DNA of 59,693 nt. Origin: an uncultured Spirochaetales bacterium. GTDB lineage: Bacteria > Spirochaetota > Spirochaetia > Sphaerochaetales > Sphaerochaetaceae. Positions 8,012 to 16,009 of this stretch are shown here, in pieces (the stretch's first letter is position 1; each line of letters starts with the position of its first letter). Location: NCBI GenBank assembly GCA_949288415.1, contig CASEKE010000025.1, positions 1-59,693 on the forward strand, given 5' to 3'. The translations under genes were made by a program, and so were the position numbers. Under the pieces are notes generated by a model. The model searched no databases and was not told the DNA's origin. It saw only the letters and a program-made list of their open reading frames with translations.

Positions 8012-9205
8012 ATGCAGCTTACCAAAAGAATTGCAGAAGACACTTACTACGTTGGTGCAAGCGATAGAAGGCTTGCACTGTTCGAGAACATCTACCCGAT
8101 AGAGAGGGGAGTCAGCTACAACTCCTATCTTGTAATCGATGAGAAGACGATCCTGCTCGATACCGTCGACCACAGCGTATCGAGACAGTTCATGGAGAAT
8201 ATCGAATACGTCCTCGACGGAAGGACGCTCGACTACATCGTCGTCGATCATGTGGAACCGGATCATTGCGGAGTCTACGAGGAACTTGTCACGAAGTTTC
8301 CCGATGTGAAGCTAGTCGGAAACGCGAAGACGATACAGTTCCTTTCACAGTTCTTCCGCTTCGACGTGGCCGCAAGGGCACATGTCGTCAAGGAGTGCGA
8401 TAGCCTCTGCACAGGAAAACACACATTCACTTTCGTGTTCGCACCGATGGTCCATTGGCCGGAAGTCATGGTGACCTACGATTCGCTCACGAAGATACTC
8501 TATTCCGCGGATGCGTTCGGAACGTTCGGTGCGCTGAGCGGCAATATCTTCGCCGACGAGGTCGATTTCGAGCATGAATGGCTAGACGATGCCAGAAGGT
8601 ACTACACGAACATCGTCGGAAAGTACGGCGTGCAGGTCCTTGCGGCGCTGAAGAAGGCGTCCGGTCTCGATATCGCGATGATCTGCCCGCTCCACGGACC
8701 GATCTGGCGCAAGGATATCGCATGGTTCATCGAGAAGCACAGGATCTGGGCCAGCTATGAGGTCGAGAGCGACGGAGTTCTGATCGTCTACTGCTCGATC
8801 TACGGCAATACGGAGAACGCCGCCAACTATGTTGCGATGAAGCTTGCAGAAAAGGGCGTAAGGAACATCCATATGTACGATGCATCAAAGACCGATTCCT
8901 CGTATCTGCTTGCCGAGTGCTTCAAGTACGGCAGGGTCGTGTTCGCAGCGCCGACATATAATCTGGGGCTCTTCCCTCCGATGGAGAATCTTCTTCTCGA
9001 TCTGAAGGCGCACCTGTGGCAGAACAGGAAGGTTGCACTGATCGAGTGCGGTACATGGGCTCTTGCCAGCGGCAAGAAGATGCTCGAGATCCTTTGCTCG
9101 ATGAAGGGCATCGAGGTCGTCAACGACACCGTATCGATCAAGAGCAGCGCAAAGGATTCGCAGGCATCCGAATTCGACGCTCTTGTGGATGCGATTGTAC
9201 GCTAG
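8012..9205 (+). CDS. fprA: A-type flavoprotein (flavo-diiron protein)
   Basis: A 397-residue flavo-diiron protein. The N-terminal metallo-beta-lactamase-like half carries the diiron ligands in HVEPDHCG (about residues 78-85), a second His in MVHWPEVM, Asp in SADAFG and His in CPLHGPIW. The C-terminal flavodoxin half starts at VLIVYCSIYGNTE and binds FMN. These enzymes reduce O2 (to water) and/or NO, protecting anaerobes. AGGAGAGAGA precedes the ATG. It stands alone between its own promoter and terminator, which fits a stress-protective gene. Relative O2 versus NO activity cannot be told. Confidence 0.93.
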   Translation: MQLTKRIAEDTYYVGASDRRLALFENIYPIERGVSYNSYLVIDEKTILLDTVDHSVSRQFMENIEYVLDGRTLDYIVVDHVEPDHCGVYEELVTKFPDVKLVGNAKTIQFLSQFFRFDVAARAHVVKECDSLCTGKHTFTFVFAPMVHWPEVMVTYDSLTKILYSADAFGTFGALSGNIFADEVDFEHEWLDDARRYYTNIVGKYGVQVLAALKKASGLDIAMICPLHGPIWRKDIAWFIEKHRIWASYEVESDGVLIVYCSIYGNTENAANYVAMKLAEKGVRNIHMYDASKTDSSYLLAECFKYGRVVFAAPTYNLGLFPPMENLLLDLKAHLWQNRKVALIECGTWALASGKKMLEILCSMKGIEVVNDTVSIKSSAKDSQASEFDALVDAIVR

Positions 9206-9223
9206 AAGCTCGAGTCGCTCCAG

Positions 9224-9260
9224 AAAACGGGACAGAAATGGACTGCTGCCCCGTTTTTTT
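9224..9260 (+). terminator. Terminator after the flavoprotein gene
   Basis: AAAACGGG (9224-9231) pairs with CCCGTTTT (9250-9257), with an inner CAG/CTG extension, followed by a T-run. Confidence 0.85.
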
Positions 9261-9344
9261 GTGTCTCAATCAAGAAAAACACATTTTTTTCTTGTTTCTT
9301 ACATCTTCGTAGGTGCTAGAATGGAATCAGATGAGGAGGATGAA

Positions 9345-9995
9345 ATGGAAGGAAAGACAGTATTCACTATAGGTCGCCAATTCGGCTCAGGCGGCAGAAA
9401 GGTAGGCAAGGCACTTGCAGAGCGTCTCGGCATAAGCTACTACGACAAGGAGATTCTGACCAGGGCTGCCGAGGACAGCGGACTTAACGAGCAGCTTTTC
9501 CACAACGCCGACGAAAAGCCCACCAGCAGTCTTCTCTATTCTCTCATGATGGGAAACTATCCGATGGCCACTGGAGCTCTCGGCTTCAACGAGATGCCGC
9601 TCAACGACCAGCTTTTTCTGATCCAGAGCAAGACCATCAAGAAGATCGCTTCCGAGGGATCCTGCGTGCTGATAGGAAGATGTGCCGACTACATACTGCG
9701 GGACAATCCTGATGTCATAAGCATCTTCGTCCATGCTCCGATAGAGGCCCGCGTGTACAGGGCGATCCATACGTACGAGATCGATCCGGACAAGGCCGAG
9801 GACATATGTCTCAAGAACGACAAGACTAGGGCCAACTTCTACAACTACTATTCCGACAGAAAGTGGGGAATGTGCCGCACCTACGATCTCTCGCTCGATT
9901 CGGCAAAGCTCGGCATCGAGGGCTGTGTCGACATGATCCTGGCCTTCAGGGAGACCGCTCTCAGGCACAGAAAGGCTACGGGTGACAAGATATGA
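9345..9995 (+). CDS. Cytidylate kinase-like P-loop protein
   Basis: A 216-residue protein of the AAA_26/cytidylate-kinase-like family. The P-loop GRQFGSGGRKVGKALAERLG (residues about 10-29) is followed by YYDKEIL, a conserved LIGRCADYIL segment and a C-terminal NYYSDRKWG motif. Members are often annotated as cytidylate kinase, but true CMP kinase activity is unproven. GAGGAGG sits 5 nt before the chosen ATG. The next gene overlaps its stop as ATGA. Confidence 0.85.
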   Translation: MEGKTVFTIGRQFGSGGRKVGKALAERLGISYYDKEILTRAAEDSGLNEQLFHNADEKPTSSLLYSLMMGNYPMATGALGFNEMPLNDQLFLIQSKTIKKIASEGSCVLIGRCADYILRDNPDVISIFVHAPIEARVYRAIHTYEIDPDKAEDICLKNDKTRANFYNYYSDRKWGMCRTYDLSLDSAKLGIEGCVDMILAFRETALRHRKATGDKI

Positions 9996-10369
9996 TCGTC
10001 TTCGATACGCTTGACAAGCTGGAGGATTACGTAGGACTCAGAAGCGGACTTGGCCATGTCATCGACATCATGGACAGAAGTCTCCCTTACGACGAAGGGC
10101 CGGGCGAGTACAAGTGTCCGGAGGATGAGAAGGTGACATACAAGGTCGATGCGTTCCTTTCTGGGAAAGGGTTCGAGCTGATGCCGAAGCAGGGGATGTT
10201 CACCCTCGAGATAATACTCGAGGGTGAGTGCCTTACCAGCATCGATTCGGACAATGTGTTCTCGATGGCACCTGGACGCTTTCTGCTTTTTTCCGACGAG
10301 CACAAAGTCAAGCGCGGTATGACGAAGAATCTGCCCGTGAGCGTGAAAAGCGTGGTGTTCACGTATTAG
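9992..10369 (+). CDS. YhcH/YjgK/YiaL-family (DUF386) protein
   Basis: A 125-residue protein starting MIVFDTLDKLEDYVGL, like the family start MIFDTL..L..Y. It shares the later pattern of a cupin-like core (FELMPKQGMFTLEIILEGEC) and PGRFLLFSDEHKVKRG, where family members have a metal-binding histidine region. Relatives act on sialic acid or other sugar anomers. The gene overlaps the kinase-like gene by 4 nt, so they are cotranslated. Specific substrate unknown. Confidence 0.7.
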   Translation: MIVFDTLDKLEDYVGLRSGLGHVIDIMDRSLPYDEGPGEYKCPEDEKVTYKVDAFLSGKGFELMPKQGMFTLEIILEGECLTSIDSDNVFSMAPGRFLLFSDEHKVKRGMTKNLPVSVKSVVFTY

Positions 10370-10380
10370 TCGGACCAAGT

Positions 10381-10406
10381 GCAGGACGGCGGTATTGCCG
10401 TCCTGC
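10381..10406. terminator. Hairpin between convergent genes
   Basis: GCAGGACGGC (10381-10390) and GCCGTCCTGC (10397-10406) form a perfect 10-bp stem with a 6-nt loop, between a plus-strand and a minus-strand gene end. No clear T-run follows on either side. Confidence 0.6.
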
Positions 10407-10413
10407 CTACTTA

Positions 10414-12096
10414 TCAGCTCTTGATCAGTTTTTCTGCGGCCTTCGAAAGCTCGTCGATCGTTCCGATGCTTTCTTCCTCCGTGTTTCCGCACGCGGATAG
10501 ATATACCTTTATCTTCGGTTCGGTTCCGCTGGGTCGGACCATCAGCTTGGCTTTCCTGTCGAGAGCGAACTCAAGCACGTCGGCCTTCGGAAGTCCTGTG
10601 GCATCCTTGGAATAATCGACCTTTCCGACGACATCCAGTCCTGCGATCGATGTCGGAGGGGTGTTGCGGAGCTCCGCCATCTTCGCCTTCATGAACTCCA
10701 TTCCGCTCTCGCCCTCGAACGTGAAACTGAGAAGGCCGTTCCTGTAGTATCCGAACTCCTTGTAGAGCGCCTCGATCGCATCGAGAAGGCTCATGCCCTT
10801 TTTTCTGTACCATGCGGCCGCCTCGCTTGCAAGAAGCGTCGCATTGACTGCGTCCTTATCCCTTACATGGCTTCCGGAAAGGTATCCGTAGCTCTCCTCG
10901 AAGCCGAAGATGAACCTGTCGACCTCGTTCTGCTTCTCCAAAAGTCCTATCTGCTCTCCGATGAACTTGAATCCCGTAAGGACTCTTCTGAGCTCGATAC
11001 CGTATTTCTTCGCGACTTCCGTGGCCATGTCCGTGGAGACGATTGTTGTGACGGCTACCGGATTCTTCGGCATGGTCTTTTTCTCGCATCGCATTTTAGC
11101 AATGAAATCAAGCAGGATGACGCCCATCTCGTTGCCGGTTATCAGACGATAGCCGCCCTTGCCGTCGGGAACGGCAGTTCCGCAGCGGTCGCAGTCCGGA
11201 TCGGTACCTATCAGAAGATCGGCCTTGAGCCTGCTTGTCAGCTCCAGACCTTTTTCCATTGCCTCGCGTATTTCGGGGTTGGGGTAGGGGCATGTAGGAA
11301 AATTCCCGTCCGGTTTTTCCTGATCGGGAACGACCGTGCAGTTCTTTATGCCGAGCTTTCCGAACAGCTTCATTACGCACTCCAGGCCGGATCCGTTCAG
11401 CGGAGTGTAGACGAGCCTTAGATCGGATATCCCTTCGCCGTCGCCCACTCTTCTGTCGTATACTGCATCGACGAACGCGTCGAGACAGCTGTCCGGGATG
11501 TATTCTATAAGGCCTTTCTTCATCGCTTCGTCGACATCTGCCACTTCGACGTCGAAGCAATCCACAGCATTGATTTCGTCCAGGACTGCGGAAGCCATCT
11601 CGAGTGTTATCTGGCATCCGTCTGGGCCGTATACCTTGTAGCCGTTGTACTTGGCCGGATTGTGGCTTGCCGTCACGCAAATGCCGGCATCAGATCGGTT
11701 GTACCTGACCGCCCACGAAAGAGCGGGAGTGGGTTCCAGCCGAGGATAGAGCCATGCCTTGATGCCATTTGCCGCAAGCACACGTGCCGCTTCCAGCGCG
11801 AAAAGATCGCTCTTTATCCTGCTGTCGTGTCCGATCGAGACGCTGGTCCCTCCATGCTTTCCAAGGTAATTCGCAAGTCCCTGCGTCGCTTTGCGGACCG
11901 TGTATATGTTCATCCTGTTCGTACCGGCCCCGATGACGCCTCTAAGACCGCCCGTGCCGAATTCAAGGTCCTTGTAGAATCTGTCCGATATTCCTTCCTT
12001 GTCGTTTCTTTTCTCGAGATCCTCGAGCTCGAGGACAAGATCTTTGTCGTCCCTGGCTTTTTCCAGCCATGTAGCGAAGAGCTTTTCTCTGTCCAT
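10414..12096 (-). CDS. pgm: Phosphoglucomutase/phosphomannomutase
   Basis: A 560-residue alpha-D-phosphohexomutase. Motifs in order: FGTGGLRG near the N-terminus, catalytic phosphoserine loop TASHNPAKYNGYK, Mg2+ loop GTDPDCDRCG, sugar-binding GFEESYGYLSG and phosphate-binding RPSGTEPKIK at the C-terminus. It interconverts hexose 1- and 6-phosphates for glycolysis and cell-wall sugar synthesis. The ATG at 12096 has GGAG in AAAAAGGAGTCAGCAA. The length of about 560 is that of the PgcA/PGM2-type subgroup. It stands alone in a single-gene unit. Confidence 0.93.
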   Translation of the reverse strand: MDREKLFATWLEKARDDKDLVLELEDLEKRNDKEGISDRFYKDLEFGTGGLRGVIGAGTNRMNIYTVRKATQGLANYLGKHGGTSVSIGHDSRIKSDLFALEAARVLAANGIKAWLYPRLEPTPALSWAVRYNRSDAGICVTASHNPAKYNGYKVYGPDGCQITLEMASAVLDEINAVDCFDVEVADVDEAMKKGLIEYIPDSCLDAFVDAVYDRRVGDGEGISDLRLVYTPLNGSGLECVMKLFGKLGIKNCTVVPDQEKPDGNFPTCPYPNPEIREAMEKGLELTSRLKADLLIGTDPDCDRCGTAVPDGKGGYRLITGNEMGVILLDFIAKMRCEKKTMPKNPVAVTTIVSTDMATEVAKKYGIELRRVLTGFKFIGEQIGLLEKQNEVDRFIFGFEESYGYLSGSHVRDKDAVNATLLASEAAAWYRKKGMSLLDAIEALYKEFGYYRNGLLSFTFEGESGMEFMKAKMAELRNTPPTSIAGLDVVGKVDYSKDATGLPKADVLEFALDRKAKLMVRPSGTEPKIKVYLSACGNTEEESIGTIDELSKAAEKLIKS

Positions 12097-12195
12097 TTGC
12101 TGACTCCTTTTTCCGTTATCCAAATGGTCGAACCGACTGACCCGACTGTCAAGGCTCAAGATCTATGTGGATGTAACACTTTCCATGGATGGCAC

Positions 12196-12227
12196 AAAAA
12201 AAAGGAACCTGCATCACTGCAGATTCC
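12196..12227 (-). terminator. Terminator of the FKBP gene
   Basis: GGAACCTGCA (12204-12213) pairs with TGCAGATTCC (12218-12227), leaving one mismatched position. On the minus strand the stem is followed by a run of T. Confidence 0.85.
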
Positions 12228-12250
12228 CTTTCTCTGTCTGTTGCCGGTCG

Positions 12251-13627
12251 TCAGACTTCCGCTTCTGCGGGGTCCACGATTCCGAGAAGATCGAGATCGA
12301 AGATCAGAAGCTGGTTCGGCTCGATCGATCCGGCACCGTTCTCGCCGTAGCCGTAGTCCGGGTGGACATAGACAGTTGCGCTGTCGCCGACATGCATGTT
12401 CGTAAGCGCAAGCGTGAAGCCCGGGATGACCTGGTCGAGAGGGAATTCGATGTCCTCGTTTCTCTCGAGCTCGACACCGTCCAACGTTCTGAGCGTATAG
12501 TTGACCCTGACTGTATCGGTATCCTTAGGAATGGCGCCGTCCTCCTGGTGGGTAAAGAGCATCTGCACACCCGGATTGATGCCGATTATGCCTTCGCTCG
12601 TGCTGTTGCTCTCCATGAACTCGTTGGCTTCCTTGAGGTTGTCTTCCTTGAGCTGGGCGATCATCTCCTCATATACCTGATAGAGATAGTTCTGGTATTC
12701 CTCATACGATGCCTGCATCTCTTCTTCCGTAAGACGCGACGAGAAACCGTAAAGTCCGTCGAGAAGTCCTGTGGCGAATCCGTCGACGTCGAGTTCTATT
12801 CCGCCCATCATGATCTGGCTGGCAAGAATATAGCCGTAGGCGTAGCTGAACTTCTCATGATCTGTCGACGGAACTGCGAGAGCATCTATTTCCTCGAGGG
12901 AAGAGTGCGGGACACCGGCCGAGGCGACCACCCCTGCCGCTATATAGTTCTCATAGTAGCTGTTGTAGGCCTCCACCATTTCGTCCGTCGTCATGAGAGT
13001 GGCTGAGAGATCGAACTTCGAGAGGTCCAGAATGCCTTTGATGAAGTATCCTGCATCGGGAAGATATGTCGGGTTGGCGAAAAGATCCTGTCCGTTGAGA
13101 TATCCGATCGTATAGCTGAAACGTGGAATCATTCCTTCCGGCAAGTAATCCGGTGAAACCATTTCGTAGTTCGCCGGCTGAACGGTTTCCGCTACTTGGA
13201 CAGCTTCCGTCGCCGTCTCGTCTTCCGCCGTTGCAACTGCACCTGGCAGTGCCGGAGGCTGCTGCGAGAAATCCGCATCATAGATACCGAGTCCGACTGC
13301 GAGGCTGACGTCGCGGATGTTCGCTACGAACATCTGGGGAGGAATGCTCATTGTCGCGATGCCCGTATCCACTATGGCTACGATCGAGCCTTCTCCAAGG
13401 TTTTCCACGGCAGTCTCGCATACAGATGTCTCGGGATTCGTCCTGAAGACGACCTCTTCTCCGCTTTCCCTTATGCAATCCAGGCGCCAGATGCCGTCTC
13501 CCTCGTCCGTCACGGAAATGACCTTGTAAAGGTTCTCGTTATTCTGAAGTTCCCTTGCCCCTTGGCTGAACAGCGGCAGTGTCGCTGCCATGAGAGTCAA
13601 CAGGATGATGATTGTCTTTTTGAACAT
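12251..13627 (-). CDS. Exported FKBP-type peptidyl-prolyl isomerase with two N-terminal FKBP_N-like units
   Basis: A 458-residue exported protein with signal peptide MFKKTIIILLTLMAATLPLFS. A beta-rich unknown N-terminal domain (about 22-115) is followed by a Pro/Ala/Glu-rich linker. Two successive helical units then begin with matching motifs (FSYTIGYLNGQDLF and FSYAYGYILASQIM). Each resembles the dimerisation domain of Mip/FkpA. The C-terminal FKBP domain has VRVNYTLRTLDGVELERN, VIPGFTLALTNMHVGDSATVYVHPDYGYGENG and a terminal IFDLDLLGI. It should catalyse proline isomerisation in the periplasm. A ribosome site AGGGAGGG precedes the ATG. Confidence 0.88.
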   Translation of the reverse strand: MFKKTIIILLTLMAATLPLFSQGARELQNNENLYKVISVTDEGDGIWRLDCIRESGEEVVFRTNPETSVCETAVENLGEGSIVAIVDTGIATMSIPPQMFVANIRDVSLAVGLGIYDADFSQQPPALPGAVATAEDETATEAVQVAETVQPANYEMVSPDYLPEGMIPRFSYTIGYLNGQDLFANPTYLPDAGYFIKGILDLSKFDLSATLMTTDEMVEAYNSYYENYIAAGVVASAGVPHSSLEEIDALAVPSTDHEKFSYAYGYILASQIMMGGIELDVDGFATGLLDGLYGFSSRLTEEEMQASYEEYQNYLYQVYEEMIAQLKEDNLKEANEFMESNSTSEGIIGINPGVQMLFTHQEDGAIPKDTDTVRVNYTLRTLDGVELERNEDIEFPLDQVIPGFTLALTNMHVGDSATVYVHPDYGYGENGAGSIEPNQLLIFDLDLLGIVDPAEAEV

Positions 13628-13665
13628 ATACCCTCCCTTATTTGTTTTGTTTTTAGATATTATAT

Positions 13666-13694
13666 AATGTAATTGCTCCGTATGATACGGTCAA
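13666..13694 (-). promoter_or_regulatory. Promoter of the FKBP gene with embedded perfect palindrome
   Basis: Minus-strand -35 TTGACC (13689-13694), 17-bp spacer, -10 TACATT (13666-13671). CCGTAT-G-ATACGG (13678-13690), a perfect 13-bp palindrome, overlaps the spacer and -35. It lies between the FKBP gene and the divergent MtnA-like gene, so one regulator could control both. Confidence 0.6.
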
Positions 13695-13741
13695 TCGAAA
13701 CAATGGGGCGACAATGTGTACTTTTCGTGTAAAGAGATGCA

Positions 13742-14701
13742 ATGATAAAGCGAGGTCGAGGTTTGGACAAACTGCTTGGAAAACTTCCTTTTCTCCTGAC
13801 CCATGACGGAATATGCCGTCTGGAAGATGGAAAACTGTACATACTGGACAGGCGCAAGCTGCCTTTTTCCAGGGAATACGTAATGTGCGAGACTCCCGAA
13901 GAGGCTGCGAAAGCGATAAAAGACATGGTCACGCAGGGAGGAGGACCTCTCGAAGTGGCCCTTACCGCGATGGTGCTTGCTGATCAGAAGGGGTTCGATT
14001 TGGTAAAAAGCGCCCAAGTCCTTGCTTCCAGCAGGCCGACAAACAGGACGATGAAAAAAACCTTGCAGGCGATGCTCGAAAGAAGGAACGGAAAAAGCAT
14101 GGAGAACCTCAGGGGTGAATTCCTTGCCTATTACGACGACTGCTATCTGAGAATGTCCGTCCACGGGGCTTCCCTGATTCCCGATGGCGCAGGAATACTT
14201 ACCACGTGCTTTCCTGAACACAGTTTCATGCTTTCGCTTCTGAGGGCAAAGGAACAGGGAAAGGATTTCTGCGTCTATGTTCCTGAGACAAGGCCATATC
14301 TTCAGGGTGCGCACCTTACCGCACCGGCTCTTGCCGAGGTCGGGATAAAGTGTCGGCTCGTTACCGATGCCATGCCGGCCCATTACATGGCGTGCGGAGA
14401 TATAGATCTGTACATGACTGCCAGCGATCTGTTTCTTTCCGACGGGCGTATCGTCAACAAGACCGGAACGCTTGAGAACGCAATAGCAGCGTCCTACTAT
14501 GGCATAGACTACTATCCTTTCAGTCTCCACAGGACCGATGTATCCGAGCTTGAGCTCGAGTACAGATCCGGAGACGAGGTCAGGCGGATCGGAAGCCAGA
14601 AAATAACGTCGGACGAGATCGAATGCCTCTATCCTGCATTCGACATCGTTCCGTCGAGTCTTGTAAAAGGGGTGATCACCCCTGAAGGAGTTGTTTCATG
14701 A
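13742..14701 (+). CDS. MtnA-like sugar-phosphate isomerase (eIF2B-alpha fold)
   Basis: A 319-residue member of the family of S-methyl-5-thioribose-1-phosphate isomerase and ribose-1,5-bisphosphate isomerase. Matching blocks are DMVTQGGGPLEVAL, VHGASLIPDGAGILTTCFPEH with the catalytic Cys position, VYVPETRPYLQGAHLTA, LVTDAMPAHYM and a GRIVNKTGT segment. In the catalytic Asp block the usual GADRI reads TASDLFL, keeping an Asp but losing the Arg. It overlaps the MtnP-like gene by 4 nt, so together they would process methylthioadenosine or 5'-deoxyadenosine. The divergence leaves the exact substrate open. AAAGAGATGCA before the ATG is only a weak ribosome site. Confidence 0.78.
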   Translation: MIKRGRGLDKLLGKLPFLLTHDGICRLEDGKLYILDRRKLPFSREYVMCETPEEAAKAIKDMVTQGGGPLEVALTAMVLADQKGFDLVKSAQVLASSRPTNRTMKKTLQAMLERRNGKSMENLRGEFLAYYDDCYLRMSVHGASLIPDGAGILTTCFPEHSFMLSLLRAKEQGKDFCVYVPETRPYLQGAHLTAPALAEVGIKCRLVTDAMPAHYMACGDIDLYMTASDLFLSDGRIVNKTGTLENAIAASYYGIDYYPFSLHRTDVSELELEYRSGDEVRRIGSQKITSDEIECLYPAFDIVPSSLVKGVITPEGVVS

Positions 14702-15405
14702 AGGCAATAATCGCCGGGACCGGAGTCGAGAAAGCGGTCCCGTTCGGCGGAGGAGTAAGAACAGAGGAGACAAAGTACGGTCCAGTGGACTATATGAGCG
14801 ACGGCGAGGTGGTTCTTGTCCTGCGCCACAGGATGGGGCATTCGGTCGCTCCGCACCTGATCGACTACCGTGCAAATGTCGAATTTTTGCGCTCCCACGG
14901 AGTCGATGAGTGTGTGACAACGTACGCAGTCGGATCGATCACGAGCAAGCTTTCTCCGACGAGAATAGGGCTTGTGAGCGATTTCATCGATTTTACGAGT
15001 GGAAGGAAAAGTACGTTCTTCGATGGGAACGCTGGCATTGTGAAGCACACGGAGATGACCTCCGTTTACGACAACGAGCTTTTGCTGAAGGTCCTGAAAA
15101 GCGCGACCTCGCTTGGTCAGACTCTTTCCACCGGACTTGTGTACATCACTACAAACGGGCCTCGGCTCGAGACGCCTGCGGAGATAAGGGCATATAGGAT
15201 TCTTGGAGCAGACGTCGTCGGAATGACGCTCAACCCGGAGATAAACCTCCTAAGGGAAGTCGGGATTACTGTGCAGTCGCTATGTTTCAGCATAAACTGG
15301 GCTGCAGGGCTGGACGAGGAGGGTGTGTCCTTCATCGAGGAGGAAAGCGAGAAGCGCCTCAGCAGAATCGTTTTCGACATAGCGAACAACGCCCTTCGGC
15401 TATAG
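14698..15405 (+). CDS. MtnP-like nucleoside phosphorylase
   Basis: A 235-residue purine/MTA phosphorylase-family protein. Features are RHRMGHSVAPHLIDYRANV with phosphate/base contacts, TYAVGSITSKLSPTRIGLVSDFIDFT (family NAVGSL...PGD.V..DQFIDRT), TNGPRLETPAEIR and GMTLNPEINLLREVGI near the active-site Met/Glu region. It cleaves methylthioadenosine (or a related 5'-modified nucleoside) with phosphate, giving adenine and the sugar-1-phosphate that the upstream isomerase would take. It is shorter than typical MTAP (about 270). Start ATG overlaps the previous stop (ATGA). Confidence 0.8.
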   Translation: MKAIIAGTGVEKAVPFGGGVRTEETKYGPVDYMSDGEVVLVLRHRMGHSVAPHLIDYRANVEFLRSHGVDECVTTYAVGSITSKLSPTRIGLVSDFIDFTSGRKSTFFDGNAGIVKHTEMTSVYDNELLLKVLKSATSLGQTLSTGLVYITTNGPRLETPAEIRAYRILGADVVGMTLNPEINLLREVGITVQSLCFSINWAAGLDEEGVSFIEEESEKRLSRIVFDIANNALRL

Positions 15406-15423
15406 CACCGCTGAGCAGCGGTG
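15406..15423 (+). terminator. Hairpin after the MtnP-like gene
   Basis: CACCGCT (15406-15412) and AGCGGTG (15417-15423) form a perfect stem directly after the stop codon. No U-run follows, so its strength as a terminator is doubtful. Confidence 0.5.
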
Positions 15424-15483
15424 ACTCGATCGTTTCTCAGTTGATGGTCAGATTCGATATCAGATTGTATTTCTCTTCCTTCG

Positions 15484-15864
15484 TCAGGAAATGTAGCTTC
15501 CAAGATTGCCGTTCAACGTTTCCGTAGCATCTTCAAAATAAGACGAGGTTGAAATCACGTCCAGATTTCCTGTCGCCACTTCGCCTTCGAGATCGAAGTT
15601 TTCGTATATGAAAGTAGATTCCCGGGAGGAAATCAGTTTTGAACCTTCTGGAATATCATAACGGATGTTTCCTTCGTATCCGATCAGTGCATCCATGACT
15701 TCGGTCGTGTAGGCCGGAAGTGAGGCATCCGCAAAAGGAGCATTCGGGTCTATAGTTTCTTTCAAAGTAAAAAAGTCCCGTGCCAATGGATTTGAGCGGC
15801 ATGGATCGAAGTGATGTTGGTCGATCTGCAAAATGACACATGCGTTGGAACTATTTCTTCATTG
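15484..15864 (-). pseudogene. Fragment of an unidentified protein gene
   Basis: An open frame of about 115-125 codons on the minus strand that ends in GSYIS and a stop at 15484. It has no ATG with ribosome site at its upstream end; only a TTG at 15831 could serve. The peptide (YTTEVMDALIGYEGNIRYDIPEGSKLISS...) reads like the C-terminal part of a secreted protein. It lies directly downstream of the large lipoprotein gene in a low-GC island. In a different frame, ATG AAG AAA TAG appears just upstream, as if an N-terminus had been cut off. I take it as a remnant, but a real short gene cannot be excluded. Confidence 0.4.
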
Positions 15865-15889
15865 CTTTGTCCGAAAAAATTACTTTTAC

Positions 15890-15997
15890 GTTTTCCGCCT
15901 AGCCAAGGGAAAAGCGATTCCTTGGCGCAGGACGGAAACTCGGATTATGTCGTCGAAACGTGCTTCCTGTCGTCAGACCGTTTCCGGCAGGAAGCCT
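15890..15997. repeat. Two adjacent stem-loops downstream of the lipoprotein gene
   Basis: First structure: outer arms GTTT-CCG and CGGAAAC enclose inner arms GCCAAGG (15902-15908) and CCTTGGC (15920-15926). Second structure: GCTTCCTG (15962-15969) pairs with CAGGAAGC (15988-15995). They could be a transcription end for the lipoprotein gene or recombination structures. The R'/R'' core of integron attC sites is absent. Confidence 0.45.
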
Positions 15998-16009
15998 CAT
16001 TGCATCAAA

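Noticed and set aside
13628..13741. SAM-type riboswitch before the MtnA-like gene
   Set aside because: The gap is only 114 bp, and no K-turn or conserved SAM-box core is present; it holds promoters and a palindrome.
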